Below, piece by piece: positions 14,965-22,351 of a stretch of DNA of 30,970 nt. Under the pieces are notes generated by a model. That model searched no databases and was not told where the DNA came from. It saw only the letters and a program-made list of their open reading frames with translations. A program made the position numbers and the translations under genes. Where the stretch lies: contig CAZAPG010000063.1 in NCBI GenBank assembly GCA_964486935.1, positions 1-30,970 on the forward strand, in the 5' to 3' direction. How positions within the stretch are numbered: position 1 is the first letter of the stretch; each line of letters starts with the position of its first letter. This stretch comes from CAZAPG01 sp964486935. GTDB taxonomy: Bacteria > Chloroflexota > Anaerolineae > 4572-78 > J111.

Positions 14965-16290
14965 TTGCTAACCCAACAGAGAATTTTCTGGTTTTGGCTG
15001 CCGCTGGCGGCCAGTATGGCCTTGATGATGACTCAGGGGCCAATTATTCAGGCCGCTATTGCCCGCCTGCCAGAGGCCAATACCATGCTGGCCGCGTCGG
15101 GCATTGTTATCAGTTTAGCCGTAACCATTGAAAGCCCGGTGATTATGTTATTGGCTACCAGCACCGCGCTGGCCGGCTCGGCGCAGGCTTACCGGCTGTT
15201 GCGGCGTTACGTGCTGTACCTGAATATTGTACTGACAATTACGGCAGCGACAATTGCTTTTGTTGACCCTGTTTACAACTGGCTGGTGCCCGGTTTGATG
15301 GGCATTCCGGCCCATATTGCCGCGGCGGCCCAGCCCGGCCTACAAATTATGACTCTCTGGACGGCGGCTATCGGTTGGCGGCGGTTTTATCAGGGGTTGC
15401 TCATTCGCTTTGACCAGACCCGGCGAGTGGGCTACGGCACGGTGGTGCGGATTGTGTCGGCCGGAGCAACGGCGCTGGCGCTGGTGGTTTTTTCCAGCCT
15501 GCCGGGGGTGATTGTAGCGGCCTGCACCTGGATGGCCGGCGTGCTGTGCGAGTTGGCGTATGCTTACCTGGCTTCTCGCCCGGTGGTAGCCGCGCATTTG
15601 TCTGGCCCGGATATTGCCGGCCAACCGGCGTTAACTTACAAAGAAACTATCAAATATCATCTGCCGCTGGCGGCCACCTCGCTGCTAACGTTGCTGGCCC
15701 AACCGATGATTGGGGCCGCGCTGGCGCGCATGCTTCACCCCGAAGAAAATTTGGCGGCCTGGCCCATAATTTTTAGCGTGTGGCTGTTCTTTCGCAGTTT
15801 TGGCATGGCCCTGCCCGAAGTGATTGTAGCCCAGTTGAAAAATCCGGCGGATTTTCTGCAACTGCGGCGTTTTTGCCGGCAGGTGGCTGTCAGTTCGTCG
15901 GCGGGGCTGGCGCTGATGGGCTTTTCGCCGCTCATCACTTTTTATTTGCTATCTGTCACCGGTATTACGCCTGAACTGGCCGAGTTTGTGATTACCGGCG
16001 TGGCGGCGGGGTTGCTGCTGCCGGCCTTGCAGGCGGTTGAAAGCTGGCAACGCGGGGTGTTGATGGTGGTTAAAGCCACAGGCGATATTTATTGGGGCAT
16101 GGGAGTCAATTTATTGGCTACTGCGGTAACGCTGGCCGCGGGGGTAGTGTGGCAGATGCCCGGCGCGCCGGCAGCGGCAATGGCCTTGAGTGTGGGGATG
16201 GTGGCTGAAATTCTCTATCTGTGGTGGCGACTCAGACCGGTGGTGCAGGCACGCTTTCAGTTTGCGCCCCGGCCCGTGGCAACCTTATAA
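14965..16290 (+). CDS. MOP-superfamily exporter, MATE/ANK (progressive ankylosis)-like
   Basis: 441 residues starting with TTG, supported by AAGGAG (14952-14957) seven bases upstream. Around twelve hydrophobic segments fill the sequence. The opening WFWLPLAASMALMM, then Q-G-P and the conserved small-residue segment AASGIVISLAVTIESPVIMLL, resemble bacterial relatives of the ANKH/MATE group, which use a two-bundle antiporter or flippase fold. Substrates of bacterial members are mostly unknown; animal ANKH exports ATP, citrate or pyrophosphate. The last six bases overlap the stop of the convergent receiver gene. A polysaccharide flippase is a less likely alternative because no polymer-synthesis gene is adjacent. 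Confidence 0.78.
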   Translation: MLTQQRIFWFWLPLAASMALMMTQGPIIQAAIARLPEANTMLAASGIVISLAVTIESPVIMLLATSTALAGSAQAYRLLRRYVLYLNIVLTITAATIAFVDPVYNWLVPGLMGIPAHIAAAAQPGLQIMTLWTAAIGWRRFYQGLLIRFDQTRRVGYGTVVRIVSAGATALALVVFSSLPGVIVAACTWMAGVLCELAYAYLASRPVVAAHLSGPDIAGQPALTYKETIKYHLPLAATSLLTLLAQPMIGAALARMLHPEENLAAWPIIFSVWLFFRSFGMALPEVIVAQLKNPADFLQLRRFCRQVAVSSSAGLALMGFSPLITFYLLSVTGITPELAEFVITGVAAGLLLPALQAVESWQRGVLMVVKATGDIYWGMGVNLLATAVTLAAGVVWQMPGAPAAAMALSVGMVAEILYLWWRLRPVVQARFQFAPRPVATL

Positions 16291-16659
16291 ATAATTCTGC
16301 ACCGACTCAATCAGGCGTTCCACATCAAACGGTTTGGTGATAAACGCCTCAACAGGCGGCAAGTCGTCGATGATGACCCGTGAGCTTGCCGGGGATGATT
16401 TGGCGGTGATAACAATGACGGGAATATCGGCCAGTTGTTCATCGCTTTTTAGTTTACGGTACACATCCCAGCCGTTAAAGTCAGGCATCATTAAATCAAG
16501 CAGCAGCACGTCGGGCTTGCGCTGCCTGATCATCGACAATCCCTGCTGCCCGGAAGTTGCGCCCACCAGATTATAGCCCGATATTTTTAGCGCCTGGCGC
16601 GCCAGCTCAAGCATCGAGTGTTCGTCCTCAATATAGAGGATGTGCGGGTCTGCTGTCAT
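16285..16659 (-). CDS. Stand-alone response-regulator receiver domain (CheY/DivK-like)
   Basis: 124 residues, a single receiver domain with no output domain. The acidic pair is E11-D12 (YIEDEHS), the phospho-acceptor is D55 (VLLLDLMMPD), the switch threonine is T85 (VIVITAK) and the conserved lysine is K109 (ITKPF). The LDLMMPDFNGWDVYRKLKSD stretch is typical of receivers that partner hybrid kinases or phosphorelays. No kinase is adjacent. The gene converges on the exporter gene with a six-base overlap of their ends. The gap upstream (16660-16857) is AT-rich and holds a perfect ACCAATTGGT palindrome near 16819-16830 but no convincing promoter. Confidence 0.93.
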   Translation of the reverse strand: MTADPHILYIEDEHSMLELARQALKISGYNLVGATSGQQGLSMIRQRKPDVLLLDLMMPDFNGWDVYRKLKSDEQLADIPVIVITAKSSPASSRVIIDDLPPVEAFITKPFDVERLIESVQNYL

Positions 16660-16857
16660 AAGATATTGCCGACCTGATTTCTAACGCGATAAAATTTACA
16701 ACTTGCAGTTTTGCTCAGACCCTATCTGCTCTCCTGTTCAAGATACGGCCAACGGCCGCGTAATACGCTGGAAATATAATAATTGAAATACGCTTTTTTA
16801 GGGCCAAATAAAATATATCACCAATTGGTAAGAAAAAAATATAAAGTAAATTAGGAT

Positions 16858-17607
16858 TTAGTTAGAATGGCTCTCCCATTCGCTCAGCGCAAAAAAGATG
16901 GCAGCGCAGGCGGCCAGCCCCGCTGTTTCGGCCCGCAGGATGCGCCGCCCCAGAGTGACCAGTTTGGCCCCGGCCTGTTTGGCTTCGGCGGCCTCTTCGG
17001 GGGCAAAACCCCCTTCCGGCCCAATGAACAGAGCGATATCATGAGCCGGAGCCTGGCCCAAAATTTTTTTTAGACTCCCATCGCCGGCCTCTTCCCAGGG
17101 CATAATCACCAAATCAGCGGCTTGAGTGCGGGCAATGGCGTTGGCCAGGGTGACAGGTTGCGCCAGTTGCGGCAATTTGCCCCGGCCGCTTTGTTCGGCG
17201 GCTTCGCGGATAATTTGCCGCCAGCGGCTATACTTTTTTAGCAACACCTCCGGGCTGCGCACCACCGAGCGCCGGCAAAGAGTGGGTACAAAAGCGGCCA
17301 CGCCCAATTCGGTGCCTTTTTGCAGCACCCACTCAAATTTTTGGCCCTTCAGCGTGCCCTGGTAGAGCGTCAGCCGCACGTTCGGTTCGCCGGTTGCGGG
17401 CCGCTGTTCAATGACCTGCGCCCGCGCTTCGCGCTGGCCTACCCTGGTCAATTGGACTTGCCACTCGCTGCCGGTGTTATCCAGTACCACAATTTCATCG
17501 CCGGGCTGCATGCGTAACACGGTTTTTATCTGCCGGGCAACTTCGCCTTGCAGGGTAACGTCGGGCGGGGTTATCCAGTTGGGCGGGATAAAAAATCGGT
17601 GGGGCAT
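16858..17607 (-). CDS. rsmE: 16S rRNA m3U1498 methyltransferase RsmE
   Basis: 249 residues, the usual length. An N-terminal PUA-like domain (MPHRFFIP, then QIKTVLRMQPGDEI) is followed by the SPOUT methyltransferase domain. RsmE signatures are all present: QKGTELGV near 96-103, REAAEQSGR at 134-142, IGPEGGF at 195-201 and LGRRILRAETA at 219-229, which form the trefoil-knot S-adenosylmethionine site. It methylates N3 of U1498 in 16S rRNA late in small-subunit assembly. It is divergent from the isochorismatase-like gene. Its frequent partner prmA is not in the window. Confidence 0.97.
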   Translation of the reverse strand: MPHRFFIPPNWITPPDVTLQGEVARQIKTVLRMQPGDEIVVLDNTGSEWQVQLTRVGQREARAQVIEQRPATGEPNVRLTLYQGTLKGQKFEWVLQKGTELGVAAFVPTLCRRSVVRSPEVLLKKYSRWRQIIREAAEQSGRGKLPQLAQPVTLANAIARTQAADLVIMPWEEAGDGSLKKILGQAPAHDIALFIGPEGGFAPEEAAEAKQAGAKLVTLGRRILRAETAGLAACAAIFFALSEWESHSN

Positions 17608-17707
17608 GAATTGTCCTTATTATTAAAGCGGGTTGCAAAAATTGTACGTTCAGGCCGGATGGCTGTCAACAGTGGTTAGTTGACTCACCGGGACGCAAAC
17701 AAATTAC

Positions 17708-17736
17708 TTGTTTCCACTCAAGGTCGGTGTTAAAAT
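17708..17736 (+). promoter_or_regulatory. Promoter for the isochorismatase-like gene and fatty-acid cluster
   Basis: TTGTTT (17708-17713), 17 bases, TAAAAT (17731-17736) with TGT directly before it (extended -10). GAGGA lies 6-7 bases before the ATG at 17768, giving a leader of about 25 bases. Confidence 0.55.
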
Positions 17737-17767
17737 AGCTGATAATACCTTTCAATGAGGAAATCCT

Positions 17768-18310
17768 ATGTTAAATCCAAACAACGCCGCGCTGGTAGTT
17801 ATTGATGTGCAGGGCAGGCTGGCCCAGTTGATGCACAACAAAGAGTCCTTTTTTGCCAATGTAGAGCGCATGATTAAAGGGGCGCAGGTGCTGGATCTGC
17901 CCATTCTCTGGAGCGAGCAGGCGCCGGAGAAGCTGGGTGAAACCATCTCCCAACTGCGCGAACTGCTGCTGGAAAGCTCGCAGCCTGTTGCCAAAGTCAG
18001 CTTTAGCTGCTGCGGCAATCAAGCTTTTATGGAGCAACTGAAGGCCCTTAACCGGGACCAATTTTTAATTGCCGGGCTTGAAACCCATATTTGCGTGTAC
18101 CAAACTACGCGAGATTTGCTGGATTTGGGCTACAAAGTGCAGGTAGTGGCCGATGCCGTCTCCAGCCGGACGCTGGAAAACAAGCAACTTGGCCTGGAAC
18201 GCATGAAAGAAGCCGGCGCCAACCTGACTAGCACCGAAATGTCTCTGTTTGAACTGTTACGCGTGGCCGAAGGGCCAAAATTCAAAGCCATCAGCCAGTT
18301 GGTAAAGTAA
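17768..18310 (+). CDS. Isochorismatase-like cysteine hydrolase
   Basis: 180 residues, one compact domain. The catalytic triad of the superfamily is visible: D13 (ALVVIDVQGRL), K76 (PVAKVSFSC) and C109 (GLETHICVYQT), with the cis-peptide region before the cysteine helix conserved. The C-terminal AVSSRT segment is also typical. The superfamily includes isochorismatase, nicotinamidase and ureidoacrylate hydrolase; this short form is closest in appearance to the YcaC/uncharacterised hydrolase branch, and no substrate can be assigned. It is the first gene of the plus-strand run that continues with the FadN-type enzyme 69 bases later, but a role in fat metabolism is not shown by the sequence. Confidence 0.9.
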   Translation: MLNPNNAALVVIDVQGRLAQLMHNKESFFANVERMIKGAQVLDLPILWSEQAPEKLGETISQLRELLLESSQPVAKVSFSCCGNQAFMEQLKALNRDQFLIAGLETHICVYQTTRDLLDLGYKVQVVADAVSSRTLENKQLGLERMKEAGANLTSTEMSLFELLRVAEGPKFKAISQLVK

Positions 18311-18313
18311 ATA

Positions 18314-18365
18314 GTAATTGGTAACTGAATTATGACCACGGCGATAATTACCAATTACCAACCTC
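18314..18365 (+). repeat. Heptamer repeats forming an inverted repeat (GTAATTN family)
   Basis: GTAATTG and GTAACTG (18314-18327) face TAATTAC, CAATTAC and CAACCTC (18345-18365). GTAATTGGTAA (18314-18324) and TTACCAATTAC (18348-18358) are exact complements, so the gap can form an 11-bp stem with a 23-base loop. It ends right before the Shine-Dalgarno sequence of the next gene (18366-18372). Confidence 0.6.
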
Positions 18366-18379
18366 AAAGGAGTCCCCTT

Positions 18380-20815
18380 ATGCCCCAAAAAATCAGCCGC
18401 GTGGCCGTCATCGGCGCGGGAACCATGGGCGCGGCTATTGCGGCCCACATAGCCAATGCCGGCTACCCGGTGCTGCTGCTGGATATTGCGCCCAACAGCC
18501 TGACCCCCGATGAAGAAGCCAAAGGGCTAACCCTCGACCAGCCGGCGGTGCGTAACCGGATAGTGCAGGCCGGCTTTGAGCGGGCGCGCAAGGCCAGGCC
18601 GGCCTCGTTTATGGGCCAGGCCGCGCAACGGCTGGTCACTTTGGGCAACCTGGAAGATGATTTTGACCGGCTGGCCGACGCCGACTGGATTCTGGAGGCC
18701 ATCATTGAGAAGCTGGAGCCAAAGCAGCAGCTTATGGCCCGTATCGAAGCAGCGCGCAAACCGGGCAGCATCGTTTCCAGCAACACCTCCGGCCTGCCCA
18801 TTGCCTCGCTGGCCCAGGGCCGCAGTTCTGATTTCAAGCGACACTTTTTGGGCACCCATTTTTTCAACCCGCCCCGTTATCTCAAACTGCTGGAACTCAT
18901 CCCTACCGCCGAGACCGCCCCCGAGGTCGTCAAAATCATGGCCGCTTTCATGGAAAATGCGCTGGGCAAAGGCGTTGTTTATTGCAAAGATACCCCCAAC
19001 TTTATCGGCAACCGGCTCTTCTCTATTGGCAACTGCTTTGCCGCCAACTATGCGCTTGAACACGGCTACACCGTGGCAGAGGTTGACAACCTGACCGGCC
19101 CGCTGCTGGGACGCCCCAAAACCGCCACCTTTCGCCTGCTCGACCTGGTAGGCATCGACATTGCCGCCCACGTGGCCCACAACCTGCACGACCTCATCCC
19201 GCGCGACCCATACCGCGATATTCTCCACGCGCCCAAATTGGATAACCTGTTAAACGAGTTGATGACTCGCGGCTGGCTGGGCAACAAATCTGGCCAGGGC
19301 TTTTACAAACAAAGCAAAGATGCCGAAGGCAATCGCGTTTTTTTGACCCTCAACCTTGACAGCTTTGACTACAGCTCGCCCGAAAAAGCGCAATTCGATT
19401 CGGTGGGGGCGGTGCGCAAAATTGAAAAATTAGGCGACCGGCTGAACGCCTTGTTCGACGAGCAGTGGCAAAACGACCGGGGCGCGCAGTACATCTGGGC
19501 GCTCATTAGCTATGAGCTGGCCTACGTTGCCCACGTTGCCCCGGAAATTGCCCACGATTTGAAAAGCATCGACGATACCATCCGCTGGGGCTTTGCCTTT
19601 GAGGCCGGCCCTTTTCAGTTGTGGGATGCCCTGGGGGTGGCTCCAACCGTCCTCAAAATGGAGGAGTCGGGCCACACCATTGCCCCCTGGGTTAAAGAGA
19701 TGCTGGCCGCCGGCTGCGAGAACTTTTACCGGGTTGAGAATGGGCGCGTGACCGGCTACTATGATTGGACCGCCAAAGCCTATGTCGATGTGTCGCCCCA
19801 CCCCAAACAAATAAGCATTGACACCATGCGCAGCCAGAACCGCGAGCTTGAGCGAAACGACAGCGCCAGCATTTTAGATATGGGCGACGGCGTCTTGCTG
19901 CTGGAGTTCCACTCAAAAATGAATGCCCTGGATGAAGATATCATCAAAATGATGGGGCAGGCCCAAACCATGTTGGCGCAGAATGACAGCTACGCCGGGC
20001 TGGTTATTGGCAACGAGGGCGAAAATTTTTGCGTGGGGGCCAACCTGTTTCTAATTGCTATGACCGCCCAACAGGGCACGACCGACCAGCTTGAGCAAAT
20101 GGTTCAGGCCGTGCAGCGGGCGCTGCTGGCCTTTCGCTACAGCCCCAGGCCGGTGGTGGCAGCCGTTCATGGCCGGGCGCTGGGCGGCGGCGCCGAGGTA
20201 GCGCTGGCCGCCTCGCGGGTGGTGGCCCACGCCGAATGTTACATTGGGCTGGTGGAGCCTGGCGTGGGGTTGGTTCCGGCCGCGGGTGGGGTAACAGCCC
20301 TGGTGCGGCGCATTCTATCTGCCGGAATGCAGGTTGACCATGCCGACCCGCTGCCGCTGGCCCAGCAGATATTCGAGACCATTGGCCTGGCCAAAGTGGG
20401 GGCCAGCGCCGCCGAAAGCCGCGACCTGGGCTTTTTAGTCCCCGCCGACCGGATTGTGATGAACCGCGACCACCTTCTTTACGAGGCCAAACAGGAAGTG
20501 CTGAGTCTGGCGGCCCACGGCTATACGCCGCCGACGCCAACCCGGCTTTACGCCGGAGGCCGGGATTTGGAAGCGGCGCTGAAAATAGGTGTCTGGCTCA
20601 TGCAGCAGGCCGGCTATATCAGCCAGCACGACTCGCTCATTGGCAACCGGCTGGCTCACATCATTGCCGGCGGCAATTTGAGCGGTGAGCAGTGGGTTAG
20701 CGAGCAATATTTTTTAGACCTGGAACGCCGGGCTTTTGTAGAATTGGCCGCCACCGAAAAATCGCAGGCCCGTATGTGGCACATGTTGAAAGAGGGCAAG
20801 CCGCTGCGTAATTAA
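18380..20815 (+). CDS. fadN: 3-hydroxyacyl-CoA dehydrogenase / enoyl-CoA hydratase, FadN type
   Basis: 811 residues from the ATG at 18380, which has AAAGGAG seven bases upstream; an in-frame ATG at 18332 lies in the repeat-rich gap. The order is dehydrogenase first: VAVIGAGTMGAAIA gives G12-x-G14-x-x-G17, NAD-ribose D35, the SSNTSGLPI strand and catalytic H160 in GTHFFNPPRYLKLLE, then two helical C-terminal dehydrogenase domains. After about residue 510 comes a crotonase domain with FCVGANLFL (oxyanion hole), GRALGGGAEVALA and GLVEPGVGLVPAAGG carrying the catalytic glutamates. This order matches Bacillus FadN rather than E. coli FadB. It carries out steps two and three of beta-oxidation. The thiolase gene follows; no acyl-CoA dehydrogenase is adjacent. 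Confidence 0.93.
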   Translation: MPQKISRVAVIGAGTMGAAIAAHIANAGYPVLLLDIAPNSLTPDEEAKGLTLDQPAVRNRIVQAGFERARKARPASFMGQAAQRLVTLGNLEDDFDRLADADWILEAIIEKLEPKQQLMARIEAARKPGSIVSSNTSGLPIASLAQGRSSDFKRHFLGTHFFNPPRYLKLLELIPTAETAPEVVKIMAAFMENALGKGVVYCKDTPNFIGNRLFSIGNCFAANYALEHGYTVAEVDNLTGPLLGRPKTATFRLLDLVGIDIAAHVAHNLHDLIPRDPYRDILHAPKLDNLLNELMTRGWLGNKSGQGFYKQSKDAEGNRVFLTLNLDSFDYSSPEKAQFDSVGAVRKIEKLGDRLNALFDEQWQNDRGAQYIWALISYELAYVAHVAPEIAHDLKSIDDTIRWGFAFEAGPFQLWDALGVAPTVLKMEESGHTIAPWVKEMLAAGCENFYRVENGRVTGYYDWTAKAYVDVSPHPKQISIDTMRSQNRELERNDSASILDMGDGVLLLEFHSKMNALDEDIIKMMGQAQTMLAQNDSYAGLVIGNEGENFCVGANLFLIAMTAQQGTTDQLEQMVQAVQRALLAFRYSPRPVVAAVHGRALGGGAEVALAASRVVAHAECYIGLVEPGVGLVPAAGGVTALVRRILSAGMQVDHADPLPLAQQIFETIGLAKVGASAAESRDLGFLVPADRIVMNRDHLLYEAKQEVLSLAAHGYTPPTPTRLYAGGRDLEAALKIGVWLMQQAGYISQHDSLIGNRLAHIIAGGNLSGEQWVSEQYFLDLERRAFVELAATEKSQARMWHMLKEGKPLRN

Positions 20816-20872
20816 CGGGGATACCGGCCCAAGGCCATCAACCCGGCTCTCCGGCGGACGCGGGTTTCTGCG

Positions 20873-20901
20873 TTCAGACGCAACAGATAAACTGGTATAA
20901 T
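20873..20901 (+). promoter_or_regulatory. Promoter for the thiolase gene
   Basis: TTCAGA (20873-20878), 17 bases, TATAAT (20896-20901) preceded by TGG (extended -10). It lies in the 139-base gap after the FadN-type gene, so the thiolase can be transcribed on its own as well as by read-through. Confidence 0.58.
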
Positions 20902-20954
20902 AGGCTAGGCTTAATGCGCAAAACCGGCCAAATTCGGTTAGGAGGTTGAACATT

Positions 20955-22133
20955 ATGCAAGAAGCAGTTATAGTTAGCGCAGTGAGAACGGCTGTGGGCA
21001 AAGCCAATAAAGGCACGCTGGCAAATTATCGCCCGGAGGATATGGGCGCGGCAGCCGTGGCCGAGGCCGTGCGGCGCGTGGAGGGTCTGGACCCGGCAGA
21101 AATTGACGATGTGATGATTGGCTGCGCCATGCCCGAAGGCCAGCAGGGGTTGAACATGGGGCGAATTATTGCCCTGCAAGCAGGGCTGCCCCATACGGTG
21201 ACAGCCCAAACCATCAATCGTTTTTGCTCATCCGGTCTGCAAACCATTGCCCTGGGCGCGCAGCAAATTATGACCGGCATGGGCGAGATTATTGTGGCCG
21301 GCGGCGCCGAAAGCATGAGCGCCGTGCCGATGACCGGCGTGCAGTTTAGGCCCAACCCCTGGCTGGTAGAAAATATGCCCGAAGTTTATATCAGCATGGG
21401 GCTGACCGCCGAGAACGTGGCCGAGGAATTCAGTATCAGCCGGGCAGAGCAGGATGAGTTTAGCGCCCGCTCTCACCAGCGCGCCCTGGCCGCCATCAGC
21501 GAAGGCAAGTTCAAAGAGGAAATTGTGCCGCTAACCGTAGAGCGCGTAACTGTTGAAAATGGCGGCCCGGTTGAAAAGAAAATCACTTTTGATACCGACG
21601 AAGGCCCCCGGCCCGGCTCCACGCCAGAGGTGCTGGCCAAACTCAAACCCGTGTTCAAAGTGAACGGCACGGTGACAGCCGGCAACGCTTCGCAAATGAG
21701 CGACGGCGCGGCGGCAGTGGTGGTTATGTCGCGTGAAAAGGCCGAGGCTTTGGGCGTCAAACCCCTGGCCCGGTTTGTCAGCTTTGCCGTGGGCGGCGTG
21801 CGGCCAGAGATTATGGGCATTGGCCCGGTGGCGGCCATTCCCAAGGCGCTCAAGCACGCCGGCCTGTCGCTGGAGGATATTGACCTGATTGAGCTAAACG
21901 AGGCTTTTGCGGCCCAGGCCCTGGCCGTTATGCGCGAGCTGGAGATGGACCCGGAGCGAGTCAACGTGAACGGCGGGGCCATTGCCCTGGGCCATCCCCT
22001 GGGGGCAACCGGCGCCAAGCTGACCACCCAACTGCTGTATGAGATGAAACGCCGGGGCAGTCGTTACGGCATGGTTACAATGTGTATTGGCGGCGGCATG
22101 GGCGCTGCCGGTATTTTTGAAAAATTGAATTAG
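20955..22133 (+). CDS. fadA: Acetyl-CoA acyltransferase (3-ketoacyl-CoA thiolase)
   Basis: 392 residues from the ATG at 20955, with GGAGG nine bases upstream; a TTG at 20946 abuts that site and cannot be the start. Thiolase motifs are complete: nucleophilic C91 in NRFCSSGLQTIA, VAGGAESMS at 114-122, NEAFAAQALAV at 315-325, H347 in GGAIALGHPLGATGA, and acid/base C377 in MCIGGGMGAAGIFE. The length and NGGAIALGHPLG signature fit degradative thiolases, which split 3-ketoacyl-CoA with CoA to yield acetyl-CoA. It completes the beta-oxidation pair with the gene upstream. A biosynthetic acetoacetyl-CoA thiolase is possible but less likely in this setting. Confidence 0.95.
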   Translation: MQEAVIVSAVRTAVGKANKGTLANYRPEDMGAAAVAEAVRRVEGLDPAEIDDVMIGCAMPEGQQGLNMGRIIALQAGLPHTVTAQTINRFCSSGLQTIALGAQQIMTGMGEIIVAGGAESMSAVPMTGVQFRPNPWLVENMPEVYISMGLTAENVAEEFSISRAEQDEFSARSHQRALAAISEGKFKEEIVPLTVERVTVENGGPVEKKITFDTDEGPRPGSTPEVLAKLKPVFKVNGTVTAGNASQMSDGAAAVVVMSREKAEALGVKPLARFVSFAVGGVRPEIMGIGPVAAIPKALKHAGLSLEDIDLIELNEAFAAQALAVMRELEMDPERVNVNGGAIALGHPLGATGAKLTTQLLYEMKRRGSRYGMVTMCIGGGMGAAGIFEKLN

Positions 22134-22141
22134 TTTTTGGA

Positions 22142-22191
22142 GTAATGAGTAGCTAAACATTGGCAATTACCGCTTGCTAATTACCAGCTAC
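22142..22191 (+). repeat. Heptamer-derived hairpin (GTAATTN family)
   Basis: GTAATGA and GTAGCTA (22142-22155), then CAATTAC (22164-22170) and TAATTAC, CAGCTAC (22178-22191). GTAGCT (22149-22154) pairs with AGCTAC (22186-22191). It starts eight bases after the thiolase stop codon. Confidence 0.5.
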
Positions 22192-22351
22192 GGGCGCAGC
22201 AACAATTCATTATTAAGGCGTGCGACAGCCCTTTTGCCTTCGGCGGCAACGAGGAATGAAAAACCGTAGTTTCACCTGCACTGCGCGCAGGCGCAAGTGT
22301 TCACTCCGCAACAACTTTACCAATTTTATTTTCAGAGGAGACCCAAGGCCA

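Noticed and set aside
14819..15043. N-terminal extension of the nuclease frame on the minus strand
   Set aside because: It runs through the heptamer repeats and into the divergent exporter gene, which has a strong Shine-Dalgarno sequence; the ATG at 14818 begins the plausible protein.
22220..22351. Upstream extension of the acyl-CoA ligase
   Set aside because: The added peptide is Arg/Cys-rich and unlike the family; AGAGGAG supports the ATG at 22352.
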